Of a stretch of DNA of 64,000 nucleotides, positions 1 to 8,821 are shown one piece after another (the first letter of the stretch is position 1; each line of letters starts with the position of its first letter). Below the pieces are notes generated by a model that searched no databases, was not told where the DNA came from, and worked only from the letters and a program-made list of their open reading frames with translations. Location: assembly GCA_900766265.1 (NCBI GenBank), contig CAAFUS010000003.1:62001-126000 (forward strand), in the 5' to 3' direction. Position numbers and translations under genes: made by a program. This stretch comes from Pseudomonadaceae bacterium. Its GTDB lineage: Bacteria; Pseudomonadota; Gammaproteobacteria; Pseudomonadales; Pseudomonadaceae.

Positions 1-1025
1 CGCTTTTCCTCCACCACCAGGATCTCGTCCAGCCCCTCGGCGAACTCATGCACCGAGACGGGCTCCAGCGGCCAGCTCATGCCCACCTTGAGCACCCGCA
101 GGCCAATCTGGGCGCAGAGCGCGTCGTCCAGCCCCAGGTCATCGAGCGCCTGGCGAACGTCCAGGTACGACTTGCCGGTGGTGATGATGCCCAGGCGCGG
201 GTTGGGCGAGTCGAGCATCACGCGGTTGAGGTTGTTGGCACGGGCAAAGGCCCGCGCGGCGTAGATCTTGTAGACGTTAAGGCGCTTTTCCTGCTGCAGC
301 GGCGGGTCGGGCCAGCGGATGTGCACGCCGTCTTCGGGCAGCTCGAAGTCGGTGGGCAGGGCGATCTGGACCCGCAGCGGGTCGACGTCCACCACGGCCG
401 AGGAATCGACGTTCTCGGCGATGGTCTTGAGCGCCACCCAGCAGCCGCTGTAGCGCGACAGCTCCCAGCCGATGATGCCGTAGTCGATGATTTCCTGGAC
501 GTTGGCCGGGTTGAGCACCGGGATCGAGGCGGCGATGAAGGCATGCTCGCTCTGGTGAGGGATGGTCGAGGACTTGCAGCCATGGTCGTCGCCGGCCAGC
601 AGCAGCACGCCGCCATGGCGCGAGACGCCGGCCGAATTGCCGTGCTTGAACACGTCACCGCAGCGATCGACCCCCGGGCCCTTGCCGTACCACATGGCGA
701 ACACACCGTCGTACTTCGCGCCCGGGAACAGGTTGGTCTGCTGGCTGCCCCACACCGCCGTGGCGCCAAGCTCTTCGTTGACCCCCGGCTGGAAGTGGAT
801 GTGGTGCTCCTTGAGGAAGTCGCGCGCCTCCCACAGGCTCTTGTCGAGCCCACCCAAGGGCGAGCCGCGATAACCGGAAATGAAACAGGCGGTGTTCAGG
901 CCATGGGCCGTGTCGCGCTGTTTCTGCAGCATCGGCAGGCGGGTCAGCGCCTGGGTGCCGGTGAGGTAGAGGTGTCCGGTCGCGAGCCGGTACTTGTCGT
1001 CCAGGCTGATCTCGGCAAGGGACAT
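1..1025 (-). CDS. Indolepyruvate ferredoxin oxidoreductase-like protein, partial (N-terminal part)
   Basis: The gene reads from ATG at 1025 (AGGAG six bases upstream) off the left edge, so about 341 N-terminal residues are present and the C-terminus is missing. The protein begins MSLAEISLDDKYRLATG and carries the ISGYRGSPLGGLD stretch typical of the fused indolepyruvate ferredoxin oxidoreductase family (pyrimidine-binding half first, usually above 1100 residues in pseudomonads). Family members oxidatively decarboxylate aryl 2-oxo acids to acyl-CoA using ThDP and an Fe-S electron carrier. It is divergent from an Lrp/AsnC regulator across 200 bp that contains a perfect dyad, which suggests amino-acid-responsive control. 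Family assignment is from sequence recognition; the substrate is inferred. Confidence 0.88.
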   Translation of the reverse strand, partial: MSLAEISLDDKYRLATGHLYLTGTQALTRLPMLQKQRDTAHGLNTACFISGYRGSPLGGLDKSLWEARDFLKEHHIHFQPGVNEELGATAVWGSQQTNLFPGAKYDGVFAMWYGKGPGVDRCGDVFKHGNSAGVSRHGGVLLLAGDDHGCKSSTIPHQSEHAFIAASIPVLNPANVQEIIDYGIIGWELSRYSGCWVALKTIAENVDSSAVVDVDPLRVQIALPTDFELPEDGVHIRWPDPPLQQEKRLNVYKIYAARAFARANNLNRVMLDSPNPRLGIITTGKSYLDVRQALDDLGLDDALCAQIGLRVLKVGMSWPLEPVSVHEFAEGLDEILVVEEK

Positions 1026-1153
1026 GGGGCGCTCCTGTTTGTTGTTATCGGAGTCGGGGCGGCCCGGTCGGCCGCCCGCCTTCGCGCCGGCGGGGATCGC
1101 CCTGCCCGGCGTGCACTGATCTCAAGCATGGCCGTGACGAGCAGCGATTTTCT

Positions 1154-1174
1154 TTCTACTTTTGCTGTAGAAAC
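1154..1174. promoter_or_regulatory. Perfect 7-7-7 dyad, candidate Lrp/AsnC-family operator
   Basis: TTTCTAC, seven bases, then GTAGAAA: an uninterrupted inverted repeat in the AT-rich part of the divergent intergenic region, 50 bp before the Lrp-family gene. Symmetry, length and base content suit an Lrp/AsnC-type site. That it is autoregulatory and also governs the oxidoreductase gene is inference. Confidence 0.5.
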
Positions 1175-1224
1175 GTAAAGACGCGCATGAACAATCCCCC
1201 AACAACAATAAATCGGAATCAAGC

Positions 1225-1692
1225 ATGCACACGCCACTGAGCAGCCTCGACCGCAAGATCCTCATGCTGCTGCAACACAACGCCGACCTCTCCGCCGCCG
1301 AGATCGCCGAGAAGGTCGAGCTGTCCCAGTCGCCCTGCTGGCGCCGCATCCACCGCATGCAGGAAGAAGGGCTGATCGAACGCAAGGTCGCCCTGCTCAA
1401 CCCCAAGCGCCTGGGGCTCTCGATGACCGTGTTCGTCGACATCAAGCTCTCGGCCCATGGCCGCAACAACCTGGCCGAGTTCGAGGCAGCCATCGTCGGT
1501 TATCCCGAAGTGCTCGAATGCCACACCATGGCCGGCGCCTCGGACTATCTGCTCAAGGTAGTGGCCCGCGACATCGACAGCTACGAGCGCTTCCTGCGCG
1601 ACCACCTGCTGCAGCGCCCCCACGTCCAGGAAGCCCACTCCCACATCGCCATGAGCGAGGTCAAGCGCACCACCGAACTGCCCCTGGACTGA
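1225..1692 (+). CDS. Lrp/AsnC family transcriptional regulator
   Basis: 155 residues, the normal length for an Lrp/AsnC protein. An N-terminal winged HTH (about residues 5-60, including DLSAAEIAEKVELSQSPCWRRI) is followed by a ligand-binding RAM domain (about 65-145). Members sense amino acids or related 2-oxo acids as octamers. The gene is divergent from the indolepyruvate oxidoreductase gene, the usual arrangement for a regulator of its neighbour. The start at 1225 is the first ATG in frame. The ligand is not visible from sequence; a branched-chain or aromatic amino acid would suit the context. Confidence 0.92.
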   Translation: MHTPLSSLDRKILMLLQHNADLSAAEIAEKVELSQSPCWRRIHRMQEEGLIERKVALLNPKRLGLSMTVFVDIKLSAHGRNNLAEFEAAIVGYPEVLECHTMAGASDYLLKVVARDIDSYERFLRDHLLQRPHVQEAHSHIAMSEVKRTTELPLD

Positions 1693-1730
1693 CGACCGCT
1701 CCGGCGGTTGACAGCCTTCTGGCGGCAGGC

Positions 1731-1744
1731 TTACGTTAACGTAA
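1731..1744. promoter_or_regulatory. LiuR-type operator (perfect palindrome)
   Basis: TTACGTTAACGTAA is a perfect 14-bp palindrome located 23 bp before the liuR ATG, 17 bp after a TTGACA (1708-1713) that can serve as a -35 element. MerR-family sites lie between or over the -35/-10 elements, and the sequence resembles the CGTTAACG core reported for LiuR in proteobacteria. Autoregulation of liuR and control of liuABCDE are inferred. Confidence 0.75.
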
Positions 1745-1767
1745 AGGTAAATCACGGCGGAGCCGAC

Positions 1768-2151
1768 ATGGCGCTGAGCTACAGTATTTCCGACCTCGCC
1801 CGCGAGCTCGACATCACCCCGCGCACCATCCGTTTCTACGAGGAACAGGGGATGCTGAGCCCCGAACGGCGCGGCCAGGAGCGCATCTACTCCGCGCGAG
1901 ATCGGGTCACGCTCAAGCTGATACTGCGCGGCAAGCGCATCGGCTTCTCGCTCGCCGAATGCAAGGAGCTGATCGAACTGTACGATCCAGAAAGCGGTAA
2001 CCGCCGCCAGCTCGAGACCTTCCTGCAGAAGATCGGCGAGCGCCGGGCCCAGCTCGAACAGCAGCTGCTCGACATCCGTCAGATGCAGCTGGAACTGGAC
2101 ACCGCCGAGGAGCGATGTCGCGCCGCCATGGCACGAACCGAGACCTGTTGA
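1768..2151 (+). CDS. liuR: LiuR, MerR family regulator of leucine/isovalerate catabolism
   Basis: 127 residues from ATG at 1768. A longer TTG-initiated reading from 1708 was rejected because that TTG is part of the probable -35 box and the extension covers the operator. The N-terminal MerR HTH (SISDLARELDITPRTIRFYE, about residues 5-25) is followed by a long dimerisation helix rich in Arg, Gln and Glu. It is immediately upstream of and co-directional with liuABCDE (56-bp gap), as in pseudomonads where LiuR represses the operon until a pathway intermediate accumulates. No Cys cluster typical of metal-sensing MerR proteins is present. Confidence 0.93.
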   Translation: MALSYSISDLARELDITPRTIRFYEEQGMLSPERRGQERIYSARDRVTLKLILRGKRIGFSLAECKELIELYDPESGNRRQLETFLQKIGERRAQLEQQLLDIRQMQLELDTAEERCRAAMARTETC

Positions 2152-2207
2152 CGCGAGATCCGAGTCGTTAAGCCATCACCTGAACAAGAACAATCAAAGG
2201 TGCCCCC

Positions 2208-3371
2208 ATGAGCTATCCCAGCCTCAATTTCGCCCTCGGCGAAACCCTGGACATGCTGCGCGAACAGACCCGCGCCTTCGTCGCCAGCGAAATCGCCCCC
2301 CGCGCCGCGGCCCTGGACCGTGACAACGCCTTCCCCATGGACCTGTGGCGGAAGTTCGGCGAGATGGGGCTGCTCGGCGTCACCGTCGATGAGGCCTACG
2401 GCGGCGCCGGACTCGGGTATCTCGCCCATGTGATCGCCATGGAGGAAATCAGTCGCGGCTCGGCCTCGGTGGCCCTGTCCTACGGCGCTCATTCGAACCT
2501 CTGCGTCAACCAGATCCACCGCAACGGCACCACCGAGCAGAAGGCGCGCTACCTGCCCAAACTGGTCTCCGGCGAGCATGTCGGTGCGCTGGCGATGAGC
2601 GAGCCGAACGCGGGCTCCGACGTGGTCTCGATGAAGCTGCGCGCCGACAAGCGCGGCGACCGCTACGTACTCAACGGCAGCAAGACCTGGATCACCAACG
2701 GGCCCGACGCCCACACCTATGTGATCTACGCCAAGACCGACCTGGACAGGGGCGCGCACGGCATTACCGCCTTCATCGTCGAGCGCGACTGGGTCGGGTT
2801 CAGCCGCGGCAACAAGTTCGACAAGCTCGGCATGCGTGGCTCCAACACCTGCGAGCTGTTCTTCGACGATGTCGAGGTGCCCGAGGAAAACGTGCTCGGC
2901 GCGGTCAACGGTGGCGTCAGGGTGCTGATGAGCGGCCTGGATTACGAACGCGTGGTGCTCGCCGGCGGCCCGGTGGGGATCATGCAGGCCTGCCTGGACG
3001 TGGTGGTGCCCTACATCCATGACCGCAAGCAGTTCGGCCAGAGCATCGGCGAGTTCCAGCTGATCCAGGGCAAGGTCGCCGACATGTACACCGAGCTGGC
3101 AGCCAGCCGTGCATACCTCTACGCCGTCGCCCAGGCCTGCGACCGCGGCGAGACCACCCGCAAGGACGCCGCCGGGGTGATCCTCTACAGCGCCGAACGC
3201 GCAACGCAGATGGCGCTGGAGGCCATTCAGATCCTGGGCGGCAACGGCTATATCAACGAATTTCCCACCGGCCGTCTGCTGCGCGACGCCAAGCTTTACG
3301 AGATCGGCGCGGGCACCAGCGAGATCAGGCGGATGCTGATCGGGCGCGAGCTGTTCAACGAGACCAAATGA
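2208..3371 (+). CDS. liuA: Isovaleryl-CoA dehydrogenase
   Basis: 387 residues, full length for this FAD-dependent acyl-CoA dehydrogenase. It converts isovaleryl-CoA to 3-methylcrotonyl-CoA, passing electrons to electron-transfer flavoprotein. Visible features are the FAD/substrate stretch ALAMSEPNAGSDV, the TWITNG motif, the C-terminal QILGGNGYINEFP, and LDYERVVLAGGP, whose Glu247 falls where isovaleryl-CoA dehydrogenases (unlike other acyl-CoA dehydrogenases) carry their catalytic base. It is the first structural gene after liuR and is followed 19 bp later by liuB. Confidence 0.96.
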   Translation: MSYPSLNFALGETLDMLREQTRAFVASEIAPRAAALDRDNAFPMDLWRKFGEMGLLGVTVDEAYGGAGLGYLAHVIAMEEISRGSASVALSYGAHSNLCVNQIHRNGTTEQKARYLPKLVSGEHVGALAMSEPNAGSDVVSMKLRADKRGDRYVLNGSKTWITNGPDAHTYVIYAKTDLDRGAHGITAFIVERDWVGFSRGNKFDKLGMRGSNTCELFFDDVEVPEENVLGAVNGGVRVLMSGLDYERVVLAGGPVGIMQACLDVVVPYIHDRKQFGQSIGEFQLIQGKVADMYTELAASRAYLYAVAQACDRGETTRKDAAGVILYSAERATQMALEAIQILGGNGYINEFPTGRLLRDAKLYEIGAGTSEIRRMLIGRELFNETK

Positions 3372-3390
3372 CTCACCCTACGGGGGCCCC

Positions 3391-4998
3391 ATGGCGATCC
3401 TCAATACTCAGATCAATCCACGCTCGGCCGAGTTCGCCGCCAATCGCGAAGCGATGCTCCAGCAGGTCGAGGCGCTGCGCGAGGTGCTGCGTCAGGTGCA
3501 CCAGGGCGGCGGCGAGAAGGCACAGGCGCGCCACACCGCCCGTGGCAAGCTGCTGCCGCGCCAGCGCATCGACGCCCTGCTCGACCCCGGCTCGCCCTTC
3601 CTCGAAATCGGCCAGCTGGCCGCCCATGAGGTCTATGGCGAGGATGTGCCGGCGGCCGGGTTGATCGCCGGGATCGGCCGTATCGAAGGCGTCGAATGCA
3701 TGGTCATCGCCAACGACGCCACGGTCAAAGGCGGCACCTACTACCCACTGACGGTCAAAAAACACCTGCGCGCCCAGGCCATCGCCCTGGAGAATCGCCT
3801 GCCCTGCCTGTATCTGGTGGACTCCGGCGGCGCCAACCTGCCGCGCCAGGACGAGGTGTTCCCCGACCGCGAACACTTCGGCCGGATCTTCTACAACCAG
3901 GCCACCATGAGCGCGCACGGTATCCCGCAGATCGCGGTGGTGATGGGCTCCTGCACGGCGGGCGGCGCCTACGTGCCGGCCATGGCCGACGAGACCATCA
4001 TGGTGCGCGAGCAGGCGACCATCTTTCTCGCCGGCCCGCCGCTGGTCAAAGCGGCGACGGGCGAAGTGGTCACCGCCGAGGAACTGGGCGGCGCGGACGT
4101 GCATTGCAGGACCAGCGGCGTGGCCGATCATTATGCCGACAATGACGAGCACGCCCTGGCCCTCGCCCGCCGCTGCGTCGCCAACCTCAACTGGCGCAAG
4201 CAGGGCCAGCTGCAGACCCAGCCGCCGAAGCCGCCGCGCCATGCGACCGAGGAGCTGTACGGCGTGATCCCTGCCGATGCCAAGCAGCCGTTCGACGTGC
4301 GCGAGGTGATCGCGCGGATCGTCGACGATTCCGGGTTCGATGAATTCAAGGCGCTGTTCGGCAGCACGCTGGTCTGCGGCTTCGCCCACCTGCACGGCTA
4401 CCCGGTGGCGATCCTCGCCAACAACGGCATCCTTTTCGCCGAGGCGGCGCAGAAAGGCGCGCATTTCATCGAGCTGGCCTGCCAGCGGGGAGTCCCGCTG
4501 CTGTTCCTGCAGAACATCACGGGTTTCATGGTCGGGCAGAAGTACGAGGCCGGGGGCATCGCCAAGCACGGCGCCAAGCTGGTCACCGCGGTGGCGTGCG
4601 CCCGCGTACCCAAGTTCACAGTGATCATCGGCGGCAGCTTCGGCGCCGGTAACTACGGCATGTGCGGCCGCGCCTACGACCCGCGCTTGCTGTGGATGTG
4701 GCCCAACGCGCGGATCGGCGTGATGGGCGCCCAGCAGGCCGCCGGGGTCCTGGTACAGGTCAAGCGCGAACAGGCCGAACGGGCGGGCCAGGCCTTTTCC
4801 GAGGACGACGAGGCCAGACTCCGCCAGCCCATCGTCGAACAATACGAACGCCAGGCCCACGCCTTCTATTCCAGCGCGCGGCTGTGGGACGACGGCGTGA
4901 TCGACCCGGCTCAGACCCGTGACATCCTGGCTCTGGCGATCTCGGCAAGCCTCAACGCCCCGATCGAACCGACCCGGTTCGGTATTTTCCGCATGTGA
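3391..4998 (+). CDS. liuB: 3-methylcrotonyl-CoA carboxylase, carboxyltransferase (beta) subunit
   Basis: 535 residues, the usual length. Biotin-dependent carboxyltransferase that moves CO2 from biotin on LiuD to 3-methylcrotonyl-CoA, giving 3-methylglutaconyl-CoA. The two crotonase-fold halves are recognisable: the oxyanion-hole stretch MGSCTAGGAYVPAM in the N-domain and GGSFGAGNYGMCGRAYDPR in the C-domain. It ends 25 bp before liuC and pairs with the alpha subunit encoded two genes downstream. The order A-B-C-D-E is that of Pseudomonas liu operons. Confidence 0.96.
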   Translation: MAILNTQINPRSAEFAANREAMLQQVEALREVLRQVHQGGGEKAQARHTARGKLLPRQRIDALLDPGSPFLEIGQLAAHEVYGEDVPAAGLIAGIGRIEGVECMVIANDATVKGGTYYPLTVKKHLRAQAIALENRLPCLYLVDSGGANLPRQDEVFPDREHFGRIFYNQATMSAHGIPQIAVVMGSCTAGGAYVPAMADETIMVREQATIFLAGPPLVKAATGEVVTAEELGGADVHCRTSGVADHYADNDEHALALARRCVANLNWRKQGQLQTQPPKPPRHATEELYGVIPADAKQPFDVREVIARIVDDSGFDEFKALFGSTLVCGFAHLHGYPVAILANNGILFAEAAQKGAHFIELACQRGVPLLFLQNITGFMVGQKYEAGGIAKHGAKLVTAVACARVPKFTVIIGGSFGAGNYGMCGRAYDPRLLWMWPNARIGVMGAQQAAGVLVQVKREQAERAGQAFSEDDEARLRQPIVEQYERQAHAFYSSARLWDDGVIDPAQTRDILALAISASLNAPIEPTRFGIFRM

Positions 4999-5023
4999 CG
5001 TCCGCCGCTTTCAAGGATCCCCC

Positions 5024-5821
5024 ATGACCGACTTCAACACCCTGCAACTGGAACGTGACCCGCGCGGCTTCGCCACCCTCTGGCTCGACCGCCCTGACAA
5101 GCACAACGCCTTCGACGCCGAGATGATCCGCGAACTGATCCTGGCGCTGGATGAGGTCCAGGCCGACGCGTCCCTGCGCTTTCTGCTCCTGCGCGGCCGC
5201 GGCAAGCACTTCTGCGCGGGGGCGGACATCGGCTGGATGCAGCAGTCGGCGCGCCTGGACTACAACGCCAACCTCACCGATGCCCGTGAGATGGCCGAAG
5301 TGATGCACAACCTTCACGGGCTCAAGCTGCCCACGCTGGCCGTGGTCCACGGCGCGGCCTTTGGCGGCGCTCTGGGGCTGATCGCCTGCTGCGACATGGC
5401 CATCGGCGCCGGCGATGCGCAGCTGAGCCTTTCCGAAGTGCGCATCGGTCTGGCGCCCGCGGTGATCAGCCCGTTCGTGGTCCAGGCCATCGGCGAGCGT
5501 GCGGCACGACGTTACGCGCTGAGTGGCGAGCGCTTCAGCGGCGAACGCGCCCACGGGCTGGGGCTGTTCGCCGAGTGCTATCCGGCCGACCAGCTCGAGG
5601 ACGAAATCGCCGGCTGGATCGATACCCTGCTGCTCAACAGCCCCCAGGCGATGCGCGCCACCAAGGATCTGTTACGCGAAGTGGGCAGCGGGGTCCTGAC
5701 GCCTGCGCTGCGCCGCTACACCGAGAGCGCCATCGCCCGTATACGCGTGAGCCCGGAAGGCCAGGAAGGGCTCAATGCCTTTCTGGAAAAGCGCACGCCG
5801 AGCTGGCGGGAGCAGATGTGA
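5024..5821 (+). CDS. liuC: Methylglutaconyl-CoA hydratase
   Basis: 265 residues from ATG at 5024 (AAGGA 8 bases before); reading further upstream would overlap the end of liuB by about 80 bp and was rejected. Enoyl-CoA hydratase/isomerase fold: RGRGKHFCAGADIGWM is the CoA-binding/oxyanion-hole segment, and AAFGGALGLIACCDMAIG is the second conserved block. It hydrates 3-methylglutaconyl-CoA to HMG-CoA in leucine breakdown. The role is set by its place between the two carboxylase subunits. Confidence 0.94.
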   Translation: MTDFNTLQLERDPRGFATLWLDRPDKHNAFDAEMIRELILALDEVQADASLRFLLLRGRGKHFCAGADIGWMQQSARLDYNANLTDAREMAEVMHNLHGLKLPTLAVVHGAAFGGALGLIACCDMAIGAGDAQLSLSEVRIGLAPAVISPFVVQAIGERAARRYALSGERFSGERAHGLGLFAECYPADQLEDEIAGWIDTLLLNSPQAMRATKDLLREVGSGVLTPALRRYTESAIARIRVSPEGQEGLNAFLEKRTPSWREQM

Positions 5822-5895
5822 TGAAGGCAGGAGCGCTGCCATTGCGTTCGGCTGGCCGCTGTCGACCCTATGAATGACCCTTCAGGAGCCACGCG

Positions 5896-7800
5896 ATGAT
5901 CACCACCCTGCTGATCGCCAACCGCGGCGAGATCGCCTGCCGGATCATGCGTACCGTCCGCGCACTGGGCATCCGCACCGCCGCCGTGCACAGCGCCGTC
6001 GACCGCGACGCCCGCCACGTGCGCGAGGCCGACCTGGCCCACGACCTGGGCGGCGCCAAGCCGGCCGACAGCTATCTGCGCATTGATCGCCTGATCGAAG
6101 CGGCCAGGGCCTGTGGCGCCCAGGCAGTCCATCCCGGCTATGGCTTTCTTTCGGAGAACGCAGCCTTCGCCCGCGCCTGCGAAGCGGCCGGGCTGGTATT
6201 CATCGGCCCGCCCGCGTCAGCCATCGAGGCGATGGGCAGCAAGTCCGCCGCCAAGGCGCTGATGGAGGCCGCCGGCGTGCCGCTGGTGCCGGGCTACCAC
6301 GGCGAAGCCCAGGATTTGGACACCTTTCGCGAGGCCGCCGCCCGCATCGGCTATCCGGTGCTGCTCAAGGCGGCGGCTGGCGGTGGCGGCAAGGGCATGA
6401 AGGTGGCCGAGCGCGAAGCCGACCTCGCCGAAGCCCTGGCCTCAGCCCAGCGCGAAGCCCAATCCGCATTCGGCGACGCGCGCATGCTGGTGGAGAAGTA
6501 CGTGCTCAAGCCGCGTCACGTCGAGATCCAGGTGTTTGCCGACCAGCACGGTCATTGCCTTTATCTCAATGAGCGCGACTGCTCCATTCAGCGCCGGCAC
6601 CAGAAAGTGGTCGAGGAAGCACCGGCACCAGGGCTCTCGCCCGAGCAGCGCAGGGCCATGGGTGAAGCGGCGGTGAAAGCGGCCCAGGCGATCGGCTATG
6701 TCGGCGCCGGCACGGTGGAATTTCTGCTCGATGAGCGCGGCGAGTTCTTCTTCATGGAAATGAACACCCGTCTGCAGGTCGAGCATCCGGTCACCGAGGC
6801 CATCACCGGCCTGGACCTGGTGGCCTGGCAGATTCGCGTGGCGCGGGGCGAGCCGCTGCCCCTCGAGCAGTCGCAAGTCCGCCTCGACGGCCACGCCATC
6901 GAGGTGCGCCTGTACGCCGAGGACCCGGCCAACGACTTCCTGCCCGCCACGGGCACTTTGCATCTCTATCGCGAGCCCGCGACGGGCAACGGGCGCCGCG
7001 TCGACAGCGGCGTGCGCGAAGGCGACAGCGTGTCGCCGTTCTACGACCCCATGCTTGGCAAGCTGATCGCCTGGGGTGAGAACCGCGAAGAGGCCCGCCT
7101 CGCCCTGCTGGCGATGCTCGACGAGATGCGCGTGGGCGGCGTGCGCACCAACCTCGCCTTCCTGCGTCGGGTACTGGCGCATCCGGCCTTCGCCGCCGCC
7201 GAACTGGACACCGGCTTCATCGCTCGCCACGAAGCCGAACTGCTGCCCCCGGCGCGCGAGCTGCCTCAAAGCTTCTGGCAGCTGGCGGCCGACGCCTGGG
7301 TGTACAGCGAACCGCTCCGGGTCAGGACGGACGACCTCCACTCGCCCTGGCACCCGCCAAGCGGCCTGCGCCTCGGCCTGCCCGCCGAGGCCGACCTGCA
7401 CCTGGCGTGTCAGGGCATCAGGCAGAAGGTACGGCCGCGCCTTGCAGGCCGTCTGGGTGCCGATCACCCGGACCCGCACGGCCAGGCCATCCGCCAGGAC
7501 GACATTCTCTACCTGCAATGGGACGGCGAGCTGCATGCCGTCACCCGCGTCGACCCCATCGCTGACGCCGAAGCCAGCCACTCCCACCCGGGCGGCCTGA
7601 CCGCGCCGATGAACGGCAGCATCGTCCGGGTCCTGGTCGAAGCCGGCCAGCACGTCGAAGCCGGCACCGCGTTGGTGGTGCTGGAGGCGATGAAAATGGA
7701 GCACAGCATCCGCGCCCCGGCTGCCGGGATGGTCAAGACAATCCACTGCGCCGAAGGCGACATGGTGGCCGAGGGGACTGCGCTGGTTGAGGTCGAGTGA
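5896..7800 (+). CDS. liuD: 3-methylcrotonyl-CoA carboxylase, biotin carboxylase/BCCP (alpha) subunit
   Basis: 634 residues. Domain order: biotin carboxylase N-domain (1-115), ATP-grasp with the glycine-rich AAAGGGGKGMK loop, the biotin carboxylase C-domain, a linker, and a C-terminal biotinyl domain with EAMKMEHS, where Lys600 is the expected biotin attachment site. It makes carboxybiotin from bicarbonate and ATP for the LiuB transferase. It starts 74 bp after liuC with an AGGAG upstream. Confidence 0.96.
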   Translation: MITTLLIANRGEIACRIMRTVRALGIRTAAVHSAVDRDARHVREADLAHDLGGAKPADSYLRIDRLIEAARACGAQAVHPGYGFLSENAAFARACEAAGLVFIGPPASAIEAMGSKSAAKALMEAAGVPLVPGYHGEAQDLDTFREAAARIGYPVLLKAAAGGGGKGMKVAEREADLAEALASAQREAQSAFGDARMLVEKYVLKPRHVEIQVFADQHGHCLYLNERDCSIQRRHQKVVEEAPAPGLSPEQRRAMGEAAVKAAQAIGYVGAGTVEFLLDERGEFFFMEMNTRLQVEHPVTEAITGLDLVAWQIRVARGEPLPLEQSQVRLDGHAIEVRLYAEDPANDFLPATGTLHLYREPATGNGRRVDSGVREGDSVSPFYDPMLGKLIAWGENREEARLALLAMLDEMRVGGVRTNLAFLRRVLAHPAFAAAELDTGFIARHEAELLPPARELPQSFWQLAADAWVYSEPLRVRTDDLHSPWHPPSGLRLGLPAEADLHLACQGIRQKVRPRLAGRLGADHPDPHGQAIRQDDILYLQWDGELHAVTRVDPIADAEASHSHPGGLTAPMNGSIVRVLVEAGQHVEAGTALVVLEAMKMEHSIRAPAAGMVKTIHCAEGDMVAEGTALVEVE

Positions 7801-7905
7801 GCACCGGTGGAGACTTTCGTGGGAGCGGTCGGGAAGCCGAGCATCGAGCGCGAAGCGGCGCCGCCAGTACACCACCCTAAACCCTACACCCAGGGAGCAG
7901 CACTG

Positions 7906-8814
7906 ATGACAGCCGATCTCCCTCGCCAGGTACGCCTGGTCGAAGTCGGCCCACGCGACGGCCTACAGAACGAGAGCCAGCCCATCGCGGTGGCCGACAA
8001 GGTGCGCCTGGTCGACGACCTGACCGACGCCGGCCTGCGCTACATCGAGGTCGGCAGCTTCGTCTCGCCCAAGTGGGTACCGCAGATGGCCGGCAGCGCC
8101 GAGGTGTTTGCCGGGATCATGCGCAAGCCGGGCGTCACCTATGCCGCGCTGACCCCCAATCTCAAGGGCTTCGAGGCCGCGCTGGCGGCGGGTGTCCGGG
8201 AGGTGGCGGTGTTCGCGGCGGCGTCCGAGGGCTTCTCCCAAAGGAACATCAACTGCTCGATCGCCGAGAGCCTGACGCGCTTCGCGCCGCTGGTGGAAGC
8301 CGCCAGGGCCGAGGGCATCCGGGTGCGCGGCTACGTTTCGTGCGTGCTCGGCTGCCCCTATGACGGTGAGATCGCGCCCGAGCAGGTCGCCCGGGTCGCC
8401 CGGGAGCTGCACCAGATGGGCTGCTACGAGGTGTCGCTCGGCGACACCATTGGCACCGGCACGGCCGGCAGTACCCGCCGACTGATCGAGACGGTCGCCC
8501 GGGAGATTCCCCGCGAGCAGCTCGCCGGCCACTTCCACGACACCTATGGCCAAGCCCTGGCGAACATCCACGCCAGCCTGCTCGAAGGCATTTCGGTGTT
8601 CGACAGCTCCGTAGCCGGCCTCGGCGGATGCCCCTATGCCAAGGGCGCGACGGGCAACGTGGCGACCGAAGACGTGCTGTATCTACTCCAGGGCATGGGC
8701 ATCGAGACGGGCATATCGCTGCCGAAGCTGGTCGCCGCCGGCCAGCGGATCAGCCAGGTGCTGGGGCGGGAAAACGGCTCACGCGTCGCCCGAGCCCTGC
8801 TCGCCCGAGGTTGA
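7906..8814 (+). CDS. liuE: Hydroxymethylglutaryl-CoA lyase
   Basis: 302 residues from ATG at 7906, preceded by GGGAGCAG; a GTG-initiated extension from 7807 lacks conserved sequence. It cleaves HMG-CoA into acetyl-CoA and acetoacetate, ending leucine catabolism. The substrate-site VEVGPRDGLQNE, metal-binding HFHDTYGQ, and the lyase signature GGCPYAKGATGNVATEDV with its active-site Cys are all present. The acetoacetate product is the substrate of BdhA and AacS, encoded 5-8 kb downstream, which explains the adjacency of the two loci. Confidence 0.96.
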   Translation: MTADLPRQVRLVEVGPRDGLQNESQPIAVADKVRLVDDLTDAGLRYIEVGSFVSPKWVPQMAGSAEVFAGIMRKPGVTYAALTPNLKGFEAALAAGVREVAVFAAASEGFSQRNINCSIAESLTRFAPLVEAARAEGIRVRGYVSCVLGCPYDGEIAPEQVARVARELHQMGCYEVSLGDTIGTGTAGSTRRLIETVAREIPREQLAGHFHDTYGQALANIHASLLEGISVFDSSVAGLGGCPYAKGATGNVATEDVLYLLQGMGIETGISLPKLVAAGQRISQVLGRENGSRVARALLARG

Positions 8815-8821
8815 TCGTTTG

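Noticed and set aside
3373..4860. 495-codon minus-strand frame opposite liuB
   Set aside because: Antisense shadow of a well-conserved carboxyltransferase gene; no motif or ribosome site of its own.
7801..7905. GTGGGAGCGG...GCGAAGC as a Pseudomonas REP element
   Set aside because: Only the first ten bases resemble known REP sequences and the stem is poor; possibly a worn copy, not callable.
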